Origin: Streptomyces sp. DSM 110735
Lineage (GTDB): Bacteria > Actinomycetota > Actinomycetes > Streptomycetales > Streptomycetaceae
Length of the DNA stretch: 64,000 bases
Assembly: GCF_016482685.1 (NCBI RefSeq)
Contig: NZ_JACYHF010000003.1
Coordinates: 496,001 to 560,000, forward strand
Reading direction: 5' to 3'
A program made the position numbers and the translations under genes. The notes beneath the pieces were generated by a model. The model was not told where the DNA came from. It was given only the letters and a program-made list of their open reading frames with translations, and ran no database searches. This document shows positions 25,702-34,620 of the stretch, piece by piece (position 1 is the stretch's first letter; each line of letters begins with the position of its first letter).

Positions 25702-26286
25702 TCAGGCCGCGTGCGGCGAGTCCCCGCGCCGGTGCGTGCCGCCGGTGCCACCGGTGCCGCCCAGCAGTTCCTGGAACAGGGCGCGGTAGTGCACCATGGC
25801 GCCGCGCAGCTCCTCGGTGGTCGCCTCGCCCTGCTCGTTGCGTCGGCTGATGTCGTGGGCGGCGCGGTACTGCTCCAGGGTGTTCGCGTGCTCCACGGAG
25901 AGGTCCTTGAGCCGCTGCTCGAAGCCTTCCGTCGGGTAGCCGCGGTCCCGCATGAGCTGGGTGACCAGCCGGTCGGCGTCCGTGACGCTGCGGTCCGGGT
26001 GGTCCACGAACTCCTGCTGCGCCTTGTTCCAGTCCTCGGCGTACCGCTCACGGGCGCCCGGGGGCAGTTCGCGGATGTCGAGATCGCGGTGCCGCTTCTC
26101 CCGGGAGTGCAGCTCGCGCTCGGCAGCCAGCCTGCCGTCGCCGGACTGTACGGCCCTGTCGTACTCGGGTCCGAAGCGCTCGCGCAGCCTGCGGCGCCGT
26201 ACCACGAAGAAGACGACCAAGGTGATCAGCGCCAGGATGACCACGATGGGGACGATGATGGCGATCAGCGTTTCGGTGGTGGACAT
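25702..26286 (-). CDS. membrane-anchored protein with conserved FVD region (copy B)
   Basis: This 194-residue protein starts with one membrane helix (LIAIIVPIVVILALITLVVFFVV, residues about 7-29) and a basic stop-transfer RRRRLRERFG. A cytoplasmic helical part follows, containing WNKAQQEFVDHPDRSVTDADRLVTQLMRDRGYP and the closing VHYRALFQELLGG. The FVDxP and ADxLV segments are shared with the next gene downstream, suggesting duplication with one copy membrane-bound. The ATG at 26286 has GGGGAGG at a good distance. Function is unknown. Confidence 0.8.
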   Translation of the reverse strand: MSTTETLIAIIVPIVVILALITLVVFFVVRRRRLRERFGPEYDRAVQSGDGRLAAERELHSREKRHRDLDIRELPPGARERYAEDWNKAQQEFVDHPDRSVTDADRLVTQLMRDRGYPTEGFEQRLKDLSVEHANTLEQYRAAHDISRRNEQGEATTEELRGAMVHYRALFQELLGGTGGTGGTHRRGDSPHAA

Positions 26287-26577
26287 GGGACCTCCCCATG
26301 GGTCCGTCGACGAGTGCGGTCCGGTGACGAGTGCGGTCCGGTGACGGGGTTCCGTCGCTTTACGGGGTTTCGTCGTTCCCCCTCCGACTGCCCCCGGCCC
26401 CCTCGGACACACCTGCGCGTGTGCCGGTGGACAGCGAGGGCGGCGGGGCGGCGGGGGCGTGATTGCGCCGGGCCCGTCCGGGTACGCGGGGCGCGGCGGG
26501 ACCCTCGCGGACCGTTCACGGGCCCTGTCCGCGGACCGGTCGCGGGCACCGTCCCTCGGCGACAGCGGGAGGCTCTC
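26287..26577. other. gap with a 17-bp tandem duplication
   Basis: This 291-bp divergent gap holds two exact adjacent copies of GACGAGTGCGGTCCGGT (26309-26325, 26326-26342). Past that I see no gene or clear regulatory signal apart from the GGGAGG ribosome site of the next gene. Confidence 0.5.
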
Positions 26578-26934
26578 ATGCGGCAACGGCGTTCCCCGGC
26601 GGACCCGGCAGGCGTTCCGCGCTCGCGTTCCGGCCTGGTCGGGCGCCGCTGGGAGCGCACCGGCACCGAGCCGGTCCGGGCGCGCAGCGCGCTGAAGCTT
26701 CGCCTGGTGCTCAGCGCGATCGGCGTGCTGGCGTTCCTGTTCGGCACGGTCGTCTTCGGGGTGTGGGCGAGCAAGTCCACGCCGGTCAGCAATCCGAGCG
26801 CGATGGAGCTGAGCGTGCTTGCCGCCATCTGCGCCTTCTTCGCGCTGCTCGGAATCGTGGACCTCGTGGTCGTCCTCAGGCGCCGCGCGCGGGAGCGGGA
26901 CGACTGGCCCCCGGAGGAGGAAGAGACGCTGTGA
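26578..26934 (+). CDS. small two-helix membrane protein (DUF6343-like)
   Basis: This 118-residue protein has a basic N-terminus with GTEPVRARSALKLRLVLSAIG, the pattern I associate with the DUF6343 family. Two membrane helices follow (VLAFLFGTVVFGVWA and LSVLAAICAFFALLGIVDLVVVL) and the C-terminus is charged (RRRARERDDWPPEEEE). The ATG at 26578 has GGGAGG 6 bases upstream. Function is unknown. UdgX starts 16 bp after its stop. Confidence 0.7.
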   Translation: MRQRRSPADPAGVPRSRSGLVGRRWERTGTEPVRARSALKLRLVLSAIGVLAFLFGTVVFGVWASKSTPVSNPSAMELSVLAAICAFFALLGIVDLVVVLRRRARERDDWPPEEEETL

Positions 26935-26950
26935 CCGGGACGGACCCGCC

Positions 26951-27637
26951 GTGAGCGGCGCCGACGGCACGTCGTACGACGCGACGCCCTACCTTCCGGG
27001 ACCGCGCGCCGGACTGCCCGGGCTGCGCCGGGCGGCGGCCGAGTGCCAGGGCTGTCCGCTGTACCGGGACGCCACGCGGACCGTCTTCGGGGAGGGCGAC
27101 GCGGGCGCGCGGGTGATGCTCGTCGGTGAGCAGCCCGGGGACCAGGAGGACCGGCAGGGCCGGCCGTTCGTCGGACCGGCGGGCGGGGTCCTGGAGCGGG
27201 CGCTCGCGGACGCGGGCATCGACCCCGGGGGCGCCTATGTCACCAACGCGGTCAAGCACTTCAAGTTCACCGTCCAGCCGGGTCGCAAGCGCCGTATCCA
27301 CAAGGCGCCGAGCCTGCGCGAGATGACCGCCTGCCGTCCGTGGCTGGTTGCCGAACTCCGGGTGGTCGCACCGGAGATCGTGGTCGCGCTCGGCGCGACG
27401 GCGGGCAAGGCGCTGCTCGGACCCGACTTCCGGGTCACCCGGGACCGCGGCACGCTGCTGCCCTGGCCCGGTCCCGACGGGGACGACGCGTCCGGCGCGA
27501 AGGCGTCCGAGGCGGGCGTCCGCGGTCTGGTCGCGACGATCCACCCCTCGGCGGTGCTGCGCGCGGACGACCGGGAGGCGGTGTACGGCGGACTGGTCTC
27601 GGACCTCGAACTGGTCGCGAGGCTCATCGGATCCTGA
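26951..27637 (+). CDS. udgX: UdgX-family uracil-DNA binding protein
   Basis: This 228-residue family-4-like uracil-DNA glycosylase carries the UdgX hallmark loop KRRIH (in GRKRRIHKAPSL). In mycobacterial UdgX the loop His forms a covalent bond with the abasic site after uracil removal. Other motifs are GEQPGDQEDRQGRPFVGPAGG and the C-terminal IHPSAVLRA. Cysteines in AAAECQGCPLY and in TACRPWL fit the iron-sulfur cluster of this group. The GTG at 26951 is the first start ahead of the conserved region; its ribosome site is weak. The last 14 bp overlap the end of a convergent small gene. Confidence 0.9.
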   Translation: MSGADGTSYDATPYLPGPRAGLPGLRRAAAECQGCPLYRDATRTVFGEGDAGARVMLVGEQPGDQEDRQGRPFVGPAGGVLERALADAGIDPGGAYVTNAVKHFKFTVQPGRKRRIHKAPSLREMTACRPWLVAELRVVAPEIVVALGATAGKALLGPDFRVTRDRGTLLPWPGPDGDDASGAKASEAGVRGLVATIHPSAVLRADDREAVYGGLVSDLELVARLIGS

Positions 27638-27902
27638 GGGTGGTGGTGAGAGCCGCGGCGAAGGTGACCAGGGACGCGAAGGGCACCATCACCAGCCGCG
27701 CCAGGTCCGTGGCGCGCGTCAGACGGCACCGGGGGCAGTCGGGGCGAGGGACGGGCGACGACGGTTCGTCGTCGCCCGTGTGCTCCGGGAGCAGAAGCAC
27801 ACGGCACCACGGGCAGTCGTCGTCGCGACAGTCGAGCCGGAACCAGTGCACCTCACCGGGTGCTCGGCGGTCGCTTCCCTGTCCGTGCGCGCCGTCCCTC
27901 AT
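27624..27902 (-). CDS. small Cys-rich putative membrane protein
   Basis: This 92-residue frame has a cysteine cluster (LDCRDDDCPWCR, then DCPRCR) that could bind zinc, followed by a hydrophobic stretch (LARLVMVPFASLVTFAAALTTTLRI) long enough for one membrane helix. The ATG at 27902 has TGAGG close upstream. Its end overlaps the end of UdgX by 14 bp in opposite orientation. I do not recognise the family. The ordered cysteines and start signal make it more credible than a chance frame. Confidence 0.5.
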   Translation of the reverse strand: MRDGAHGQGSDRRAPGEVHWFRLDCRDDDCPWCRVLLLPEHTGDDEPSSPVPRPDCPRCRLTRATDLARLVMVPFASLVTFAAALTTTLRIR

Positions 27903-28128
27903 ACCTCACGTAACGGCAACGCCCTGGGGAGAGGTTGCGGTCGATGTCGGCCGCACGGTCGTTCTGCATATGCCTGAGCGACGCCCGAACGACCCTGCGG
28001 CGGTCCCGGGGAGTCTCCGCCGATCGGGTGCGGTGCGTGTGCCGCCCGGGGTGCACCGCGCCGTCCGGGCGCTGGACCCGCGTACGCCGGGCTAGGTATG
28101 GCCAGAAGCGGCGAGGGAGCGGTGCGCG

Positions 28129-29670
28129 ATGGGCTCGAACGGCTCGGCAGGCTCGGCGGGCGTGAGGCAGGGCGAGAGGCAGGGCGTGAAGCGGGGCGAG
28201 CGGATCGCCGACGCGCTGGACACCCGGCTGCCGGTGTACGAGGGCGCGGGCGGGCTGCTGCGCAAGGCGTTCCCCGACCACTGGTCCTTCCTCCTTGGCG
28301 AGCTGGCGCTGTACAGCCTGATCGTGCTGCTGCTGACCGGCACCTGGCTGACCTTCTTCTTCGAGCCGGACATGGGCGAGGTGGTCTACGCGGGCTCGTA
28401 CGCGCCGCTGCGCGGCACCCTGGTGTCCGCCGCCTTCGACTCCACCCTGCGGATCAGCTTCGACGTGCGCGGCGGACTGCTGGTCCGGCAGGCGCACCAC
28501 TGGGCCGCGCTGGTCTTCGTCGCCGCGATCGGGGCGCACATGCTGCGGGTGTTCCTGACCGGCGCCTTCCGCAGACCCCGGGAGGCGAACTGGATGGTCG
28601 GCGTGACGCTGCTCGTGCTCGCGCTGGCCGAGGGCTTCGCCGGTTACTCGCTCCCCGACGACCTGCTCTCCGGCACCGGGCTGCGCATCGCGCAGGGCAT
28701 CATGCAGTCGATTCCGGTGGTGGGCACCTATGTGGCGATGTTCGCCTTCGGCGGCCAGTTCCCGGGGCACGACATCATCTCCCGGCTGTATCCGGTGCAC
28801 ATCCTGCTGGTGCCGGGCGTGCTGATCGCGCTGGTGACGGTCCATCTGATCCTGGTCTTCCACCTCAAGCACACCCAGTGGCGCGGCCCGGGGCGCAACA
28901 ACCGCAACGCCGTCGGCAAACCGCTCTTCCCGCAGTTCGCCGCCTCCTCGATCGGGCTGTCCCTGATCACGGCGGGGGTGCTGTTCACGCTGGCGGGCGT
29001 GGCGCAGATCAACCCGGTGTGGCTGTTCGGACCGTACCGCCCGGACCAGGTGTCGACCGGCTCGCAGCCGGACTGGTACGTCGGTTTCCTGGAGGGCGCG
29101 CTGCGGCTGATGCCGCCGTGGGAGACGAACGTCGCCGGGCACACCTTCATGGGCAACGTGCTGATCCCGGCCGTCGTACTGCCCGGTCTGATCTTCATGC
29201 TGCTGTACGCCTACCCGTTCGTGGAGCAGCGGCTGACCGGCGAGGGGCGGCGGGAGCGGCATCTGGCCGACCGCCCGCGCGAGCGCCCGGTGCGCACCGG
29301 CATCGGCGTGGCCGCCGTGGTCTTCTACGGCGTCCTGCTGCTCGCGGGTGCCAACGACATCATCGCGCAGAGCTTCCGGGTCTCGGTGAACGCGCTGACC
29401 TGGATCCTGCGCGTCGCCCTGGTGGTGGGACCGGTGCTCGCGTTCCTGGTGACCCGCAGCGTGTGCCGCGCGCTGCTGGACGCGGAGCGCGAGGAGCTGG
29501 CGCAGGGCATGGAGAGCGGGGAGGTGCGGCAGGGGCTGACCGGCGGCTACGAGAGCGACCACCGGCCGGTGGAGCGGTTCCGCCCGGGAGCGCCGCGGCG
29601 GCTCAGCGGTCCGCCGCGTACTGGAACACCAGACCAAGGACCCCGCGAGCCAGAACACCACAGCCGATGA
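28129..29670 (+). CDS. cytochrome b subunit of a bc-type complex (QcrB-like), standalone
   Basis: This 513-residue membrane protein resembles QcrB. The haem ligands are in QAHHWAALVFVAAIGAHMLRVF and in YPVHILLVPGVLIALVTVHLILVFHLKHT. The quinol-site PEWY motif appears as QPDWYVGFLEG. At least eight hydrophobic segments are visible. No Rieske or cytochrome c subunit gene is adjacent, so it is an extra copy. The ATG at 28129 lies behind GGTGCGCG with no clear ribosome site; an ATG-rich alternative is not evident. Its 3' end overlaps the convergent ctaF-like gene by 68 bp, unusual for two membrane proteins. Confidence 0.9.
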   Translation: MGSNGSAGSAGVRQGERQGVKRGERIADALDTRLPVYEGAGGLLRKAFPDHWSFLLGELALYSLIVLLLTGTWLTFFFEPDMGEVVYAGSYAPLRGTLVSAAFDSTLRISFDVRGGLLVRQAHHWAALVFVAAIGAHMLRVFLTGAFRRPREANWMVGVTLLVLALAEGFAGYSLPDDLLSGTGLRIAQGIMQSIPVVGTYVAMFAFGGQFPGHDIISRLYPVHILLVPGVLIALVTVHLILVFHLKHTQWRGPGRNNRNAVGKPLFPQFAASSIGLSLITAGVLFTLAGVAQINPVWLFGPYRPDQVSTGSQPDWYVGFLEGALRLMPPWETNVAGHTFMGNVLIPAVVLPGLIFMLLYAYPFVEQRLTGEGRRERHLADRPRERPVRTGIGVAAVVFYGVLLLAGANDIIAQSFRVSVNALTWILRVALVVGPVLAFLVTRSVCRALLDAEREELAQGMESGEVRQGLTGGYESDHRPVERFRPGAPRRLSGPPRTGTPDQGPREPEHHSR

Positions 29671-29989
29671 GGAACAGCCACAGCCCGAAGACGACACCGG
29701 TCGCGGTCAGCGCGAATCCGAACCCGGTGACAATGGGCCAGAGGCTCGCGGGTGGGAAGAACGCCACCGGTCCGACGGTGTCGGCCACCTCCGCCTTCGT
29801 ACGGTCCTGGGCGCGCGGTCCCCGGCGGTGGTACTGCACCGCGCAGAAGAACCCGATCAGCCCGGCCATGAGGCAGGCGACGACCAGTGCGGCCGTGCCG
29901 GTGGGGTCGGCGGACCAGACGCCGTAGAGCGCGGCGGCGCCCGCGAAGAACAGCGCGACCCCGCCGAACAGCACGGCTTCGGCCTTCAT
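29603..29989 (-). CDS. ctaF: cytochrome c oxidase subunit 4 (CtaF-like)
   Basis: This 128-residue protein has four hydrophobic segments ([82 protein letters not shown]). It matches the actinobacterial subunit IV that accompanies CtaD. Its ATG overlaps the CtaD stop as ATGA, so the two are coupled. Its 3' end overlaps the end of the convergent cytochrome b gene. Subunits II and III are absent nearby, so this is a partial second oxidase set. Confidence 0.88.
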   Translation of the reverse strand: MKAEAVLFGGVALFFAGAAALYGVWSADPTGTAALVVACLMAGLIGFFCAVQYHRRGPRAQDRTKAEVADTVGPVAFFPPASLWPIVTGFGFALTATGVVFGLWLFLIGCGVLARGVLGLVFQYAADR

Positions 29990-31662
29990 CGCCGGACCTC
30001 CTCTCCGGCGCGCCGGGGGACCTCCGGGTGGTGCAGGTCGAAGGCGGGCGACTCCGAGCGCACCCGGGGCAGCGCCACGAAGTTGTGCCGGGGCGGCGGA
30101 CAGGAGGTCGTCCACTCCAGACCCCGGCCGTATCCCCAGGGGTCGTCCAGGGGGACGGTGGTGCCCCTGGTGGTGGTGCGCCACACGTTGTAGAGGAAGG
30201 GGAGGGTGGAGACGCCGAGCAGGAAGGCGCCTGCCGTGGAGAGGGTGTTGAGCAGGGTGAAGCCGTCGGAGGGCAGATAGTCCGCGTACCGGCGGGGCAT
30301 CCCCTCCTCGCCCAGCCAGTGCTGGACGAGGAAGGTGAGTTGGAAGCCGGGGAACAGCAGCCAGAAGTGGATCTTCCCGAGCCGTTCGTCGAGCATCTTG
30401 CCGGTGAACTTCGGCCACCAGAAGTAGAAGCCCGCGAACATCGCGAACACCACGGTGCCGAAGAGCACGTAGTGCAGGTGCGCCACGATGAAGTACGAGT
30501 CGGTGAGGTGGAAGTCCAGCGGCGGCGAGGCGATGAGCACTCCGCTGAGACCGCCGAGGAGGAAGGACACCAGGAAGCCCAGCGACCACAGCATGGGCGT
30601 CTCGAACGAAATGGAGCCGTGCCACATGGTGCCGATCCACGCGAAGAACTTGATACCTGTGGGGACCGCGATGAGGAACGACATGATCGAGAAGAACGGC
30701 AGCAACACCGCTCCGGTCGCGAACATATGGTGCGCCCACACCACCGCGGACAACATGGTGATGCCGGTGGTGGCGCCGATCATCGGGAGGTACCCGAAGA
30801 GCGGCTTGCGGGAGAAGACCGGCAGGATCTCGGAGACGATCCCGAAGAACGGCAGCGCCACGATGTAGACCTCGGGGTGCCCGAAGAACCAGAACAGGTG
30901 CTGCCACAGCAGGGCGCCGCCGTTCGCCGCGTCGAAGACGTGCGAGCCGAACTTGCGGTCCGACTCCAGCGCGAGCAGCGCGGCCGTGAGCACCGGGAAC
31001 GAGGGCAGCACCAGGATCGAGGTGAACAGCACGTTCCAGGTGAAGATGGGCATCCGGAACATGGTCATCCCGGGGGCGCGCAGACACATGACGGTGGCGA
31101 TGAAGTTGACCGCCCCGAGCGTGGTCGACACGCCGGTCACCACCAGCCCCATCACCCACAGATCACCGCCCGCGCCGGGCGAGTAGTACGCGCTGTTCAG
31201 CGGCGCGTAGGCGAACCACCCGAACGCGGCGGCGCCGCCGGGCACCAGGAACCCCGACACCACCATCAGTCCGCCGAACAGATACATCCAGTACGACAGC
31301 GCGTTGAGCCGGGGAAAGGCCACGTCGGGCGCGCCGATCTGGAGCGGCATCACGGCGTTCGCGAAACCGGCGAACATCGGCGTCGCGAACAGCAGCATCA
31401 TGATCGTGCCGTGGATGGTGACGAACTCGTTGTACGACTGCTCGGACAGGAACTGCAGCCCCGGGCGGGCGAGTTCGGACCGCATCCCGAGCGCGAGGAG
31501 CCCGGCGAGCAGGAAGAAGCAGAACGACGTGACCATGTAGAGCCGCCCGATCACCTTGTGGTCGGTGGTCGAGACCCATCGCAGCAGCGCGGCCCCCACC
31601 CGCGGCGGCGAGCCGCTCTCCGCCGGGCGACGCGTACCGAGCTGCGGCGACACTCCGGTCAT
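29986..31662 (-). CDS. ctaD: cytochrome c oxidase subunit I (CtaD-like)
   Basis: This 558-residue haem-copper oxidase catalytic subunit has about 12 membrane helices. The haem and copper ligands are visible: [10 protein letters not shown] (low-spin haem His), [13 protein letters not shown] with the His-Tyr pair, [10 protein letters not shown] (CuB His pair), and HLHYVLFGT. The start ATG at 31662 has GAGGAGG just upstream, which decides it over an upstream Met. It is followed by ctaF with a 4-bp overlap. No ctaC or ctaE gene is close, so the protein probably joins subunits encoded elsewhere, perhaps when oxygen is low. Confidence 0.95.
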   Translation of the reverse strand: MTGVSPQLGTRRPAESGSPPRVGAALLRWVSTTDHKVIGRLYMVTSFCFFLLAGLLALGMRSELARPGLQFLSEQSYNEFVTIHGTIMMLLFATPMFAGFANAVMPLQIGAPDVAFPRLNALSYWMYLFGGLMVVSGFLVPGGAAAFGWFAYAPLNSAYYSPGAGGDLWVMGLVVTGVSTTLGAVNFIATVMCLRAPGMTMFRMPIFTWNVLFTSILVLPSFPVLTAALLALESDRKFGSHVFDAANGGALLWQHLFWFFGHPEVYIVALPFFGIVSEILPVFSRKPLFGYLPMIGATTGITMLSAVVWAHHMFATGAVLLPFFSIMSFLIAVPTGIKFFAWIGTMWHGSISFETPMLWSLGFLVSFLLGGLSGVLIASPPLDFHLTDSYFIVAHLHYVLFGTVVFAMFAGFYFWWPKFTGKMLDERLGKIHFWLLFPGFQLTFLVQHWLGEEGMPRRYADYLPSDGFTLLNTLSTAGAFLLGVSTLPFLYNVWRTTTRGTTVPLDDPWGYGRGLEWTTSCPPPRHNFVALPRVRSESPAFDLHHPEVPRRAGEEVRR

Positions 31663-31834
31663 GACCCTCCTCGTCCGCTGCGACGCTACGACGCACCGGA
31701 ACGAATCGGTCATACGCCACGCCGTGGGCGGACAGGTTCCCTGGGTTCAGGCGCAAGTGGCGCTGGGCGGCGCGGACTTGAAGAAGCTCTCGTACGCTCC
31801 GAAGGAAGCGCGTACGAGACCGGAAGCGCTGCCC

Positions 31835-32654
31835 CTACGCGCCCTTGCGCCCCACCCCCGCGTACACCCAGTACTCCTCCGGCTTCTCCGGCAGGCTCTC
31901 CCCCGCATCCGGGCGCCAGAGCGGGACGTGGACCAGGCCCGGTTCGACGAGGTCGAAGCCCGTGAAGAGGGTGCGGATCTCGTCGTGGGAGCGGGGGGTC
32001 ACCGGGGAGGTGGCGCGGGAGCGGTAGAGGCGGCCCACGGCGGCGGCGGGTGTCGGGGCGGTCCTGGTCGGTCGCGTGGGAGAGGGCGAGCCAGCTTCCG
32101 GCGGGCAGGGCGTCGCGGTAGGCGGCGACGATACCGGCCGGGTCGTCCTCGGCGGGGACGAAGTGCAGGATGGTGATCATCAGTACGGCGACGGGCTGCT
32201 CGAAGTCGATCAGCTTGCGTACCTGGGGAGAGTCCAGGACCTCGGCCGGGCGCCGGATGTCGGCGTCCACGATGTCCGCGTCCGGGTTGTCGGCCAGCAG
32301 GTCCGCGCTCTGCGCCACCGCCGCGGGGTCGTGGTCGACGTACACCACCCGCGCCCCCGGGCTCACCGCCTGCGCGACCTCGTGCACGTTGCCCTGCGTG
32401 GGGATCCCGGAGCCGAGGTCGACGAACTGCCGTACCCCCTGACCCGCGAGGAACCGCACCGCCCGCCCCAGGAAGTCCCGGTTGGCCCGTGCCAGCGTCC
32501 GCACCTGGGGGTCGATCGCGGTGAACGCGGCCACCGCCTCCCGGTCCACGGCGAAGTGGTGCCGTCCGCCCAGCATCGCGTCGTACATCCGCGCGACACT
32601 GGCTCTCTCGGGCTCCGGGCCGCCACCCGGTGCCGGTCCCGCGGTGTCGGTCAT
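31835..32654 (-). pseudogene. PF04672 (DUF574) methyltransferase, copy 2, frameshifted
   Basis: The first part (from ATG 32654, GGGGAG upstream) has the family signature RMYDAMLGGRHHFAVD, the SAM motif VDLGSGIPTQGN, VYVDHDPAAV and LMITILHFVPAEDDP. After LALSHATDQDRPDT, near 32045-32055, the frame is broken by about one extra C in a CCCGCCGCCGCC run. The last 65 residues (YRSRATSPVTPRSHDEIRTLFTGFDLVEPGLVHVPLWRPD, ending YAGVGRK) continue in the neighbouring frame, stopping at 31835. Uncorrected, the product would run to about 31710 with Arg/Pro-rich nonsense. It may be a sequencing error or a recent pseudogene. It heads the regulator module to its right. Confidence 0.85.
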
Positions 32655-32762
32655 GGCGACTCCCCTTGTCTCCCCTTGTCGGTGTGGTTCCTGGACGCGC
32701 TTGCCGGACCCGCGGACCGACGCCCGTGACATCCCCCGTCACGCGGTCACGGACCGTCCCCG

Positions 32763-33203
32763 TCAGGCCCGCAGCGTCGCCCACACCGCGTTCCCCCCGG
32801 TCAGCCGGGAGCGGTCCACCCCCCAGGCGTCCGCCAGTTCGCCGACCAGCAGCAGCCCCCGCCCGCTCTCGTCGTCAAGTCCCGGCTCGCAGCGCTTCAG
32901 ACCCTGGCCGGAGTAGTCGTGGTCGTGCACCTCGACGCGGAGACAGCCCGCGGAGACCAGTCCCAGACCACACAGGATGCGCACGCTCGGTGTGTGCCGC
33001 ACCGCGTTGGTCGTCAGTTCGGAGACGAGCAGCACGGCGTCCGCGCACAGCTCGTCGGACAGCCCCCAGTCGTCGATCCGCGTCCGCACACAGCGACGGG
33101 CGACCCGGACGCTGGAGCGGTGCGAGGGTAACTCGATCCAGTGCGCCTGGTCCGGGTCGGCGACGTCCAACAGGTCGGGAGAGGAAGTCGTGTGGGGGGA
33201 CAC
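32763..33203 (-). CDS. RsbW-like ATP-binding (anti-sigma kinase-type) protein
   Basis: This 146-residue protein has an HATPase_c_2 fold as in RsbW/Spo[28 protein letters not shown], the N-box ELTTNAVRHTPS, LRVEVHDHDYSG, and GRGLLLVGELADAWGV. Such proteins either bind sigma factors or act as general ATP-binding partners in Streptomyces regulator clusters. The GTG at 33203 has GGAAGG upstream. It diverges from the XRE regulator gene across an unusually AT-rich 236-bp gap. Similar ATPase-XRE-DUF397 sets recur in Streptomyces and influence antibiotic production or development. Confidence 0.9.
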   Translation of the reverse strand: MSPHTTSSPDLLDVADPDQAHWIELPSHRSSVRVARRCVRTRIDDWGLSDELCADAVLLVSELTTNAVRHTPSVRILCGLGLVSAGCLRVEVHDHDYSGQGLKRCEPGLDDESGRGLLLVGELADAWGVDRSRLTGGNAVWATLRA

Positions 33204-33439
33204 GGTGGTTGCCTTCCGTCGGACGGACTCGGTCGGCAGAGGGCAAGGTGATCAACTTGCCTTCGGGGACGCGACGTTGACCGTGATCGAGACTGCGATT
33301 CACTCAAATAACTATGCTCGCATCGGAGTTCACCCTGCAACCGGCTCCCTGATAATTTCAGAAAGCCGGGTATCCCTCTGGTTGCTTCATCAAGTGCCTG
33401 TCACACTCGTGTCGGTGACAGAGCGTCAGGAGGTTGGGC
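33204..33439. promoter_or_regulatory. AT-rich divergent promoter region with a TGTCAC inverted repeat
   Basis: This 236-bp gap is far richer in A and T than its surroundings (for instance TTCACTCAAATAACTATG at about 33299-33316, and GATAATTTCAG further right). An inverted repeat TGTCAC-N10-GTGACA lies at 33399-33420. The AGGAGG of the XRE gene is at 33428-33433. The palindrome is a candidate operator for the XRE protein. Confidence 0.5.
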
Positions 33440-34315
33440 GTGAGTGAAGGGCGTGCGAACGCGGGCGGCAGCAGTGCGCCCACCGTCCTGCGCATGATCC
33501 TGGGCCGGCAGCTCCAGGAGCGGCGCCAGGAGGCGGGCGTGTCCCTGGAGGACGCCGCGCGGGCGCTCAGGGTCACGCCCCTGACCATCCGCCGCTTGGA
33601 GAAGGCGGACGTGGCGCTCAAGCCGCTCTACGTCGAGAAACTGCTGGAGACCTACGGCGCCGACGCGACCGAGATCGCCGAGTTCGTCGCCTTCGCCGAC
33701 CGCGCCAACGAGCCCGGCTGGTGGCACACCTACCGCGACGTGCTGCCGAGCTGGTTCAGCGCGTACGTGAGCCTGGAGACCGGTGCGAGAACCCTGCGCA
33801 CCTACGAACCCCACTACGTCACGGGCCTGTTGCAGACCCACCGCTACGCACGCGCCGTACTCGCAGGCGGCTTCCCCAACGACAACGACGAGGACCTGGA
33901 GCGCCGCGTAGGACTGCGGCTGCGCCGCCAGGCCCTGCTGGAGAAGGCCGACGCGCCCACTCTCTGGGTCGTGATGGAGGAGGCGGTACTGCACCGGGTG
34001 GTCGGCGGCGCCGAGGTGATGCGCGAGCAGATAGACCGGCTCCTGGAGGTCTCGGAGCTGGAGCACGTCAGCGTCGACATCGTGCCGTTCACCGCCGGAG
34101 CCCATGTGGGCGCGTGCGCCCCCTTCACCTACTTCCGCTTCGAGGAACCCGAGCTTCCGGACGTCGTCTACAGCGAGATCCTCTCCGGCGCGATGTACCT
34201 CGACCAGCGTGCCGAGGTCGTCGCCCATCTGGAGGCGCACAACCGCATGTCCCTGCTGACCTCCGACACGCAGAGCAGGGCGCTCCTGAACCGCATGCGC
34301 AAGGAGTACTCATGA
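33440..34315 (+). CDS. XRE-family regulator with DUF5753 domain
   Basis: This 291-residue protein has an N-terminal XRE helix-turn-helix (LGRQLQERRQEAGVSLEDAARALRVTPLTIRRLEKAD, residues about 22-60). A DUF5753 domain follows with the motif YEPHYVTGLLQTHRYARAVL and later PFTAGAHVGACAPFTYFRF. This is the WhiJ-like/Scr1-like class of Streptomyces regulators. Both a TTG (33434) and the GTG at 33440 are in frame; AGGAGG lies 6 bases before the GTG, which I use. It overlaps the DUF397 gene by 4 bp (ATGA), the standard pairing. Confidence 0.93.
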   Translation: MSEGRANAGGSSAPTVLRMILGRQLQERRQEAGVSLEDAARALRVTPLTIRRLEKADVALKPLYVEKLLETYGADATEIAEFVAFADRANEPGWWHTYRDVLPSWFSAYVSLETGARTLRTYEPHYVTGLLQTHRYARAVLAGGFPNDNDEDLERRVGLRLRRQALLEKADAPTLWVVMEEAVLHRVVGGAEVMREQIDRLLEVSELEHVSVDIVPFTAGAHVGACAPFTYFRFEEPELPDVVYSEILSGAMYLDQRAEVVAHLEAHNRMSLLTSDTQSRALLNRMRKEYS

Positions 34316-34563
34316 CCACCATCGACGGCAGTTTCTACAACGGAATGCCCGCGTCGGACCTCGGTGAGCAGGGCTGGGAGTCTCCCTGGAGCGGCCCCAA
34401 CGGAGGTCAGTGCGTGCAGACGAAGCAGCTCGCGGACGGCAGGGTCGCGCTGCGGCAGTCCACCGACCCGGCGGGACCCGCCCTCATCTACACCCCCGAG
34501 GAGATCACCGCGTTCGTCGCGGGGGTCAAGCGGGGTTTGGCCGACCACCTGACCAGCGGCTGA
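34312..34563 (+). CDS. DUF397 small protein, partner of the XRE regulator
   Basis: This 83-residue DUF397 protein has the family pattern GWESPWSGPNGGQCVQTKQLADGRVALRQSTDPAGPALIYTPEEITAFVAGVKRG. DUF397 proteins act with an adjacent XRE/DUF5753 protein, sometimes described as antitoxin-like or as modulators of the regulator's DNA binding. Its ATG overlaps the XRE stop. A methyltransferase gene follows 57 bp downstream on the same strand and may share the transcript. Confidence 0.92.
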   Translation: MTTIDGSFYNGMPASDLGEQGWESPWSGPNGGQCVQTKQLADGRVALRQSTDPAGPALIYTPEEITAFVAGVKRGLADHLTSG

Positions 34564-34620
34564 CTTCTCCCCCCACGCACACGCACGCACGCAACCGGCG
34601 ACTCAGCGAAAAGGAAGAGG

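Noticed and set aside
31710..31834. C-terminal extension of the frameshifted methyltransferase to 31710
   Set aside because: It is the wrong-frame continuation after the indel; the true C-terminus is found in the adjacent frame ending at 31835.
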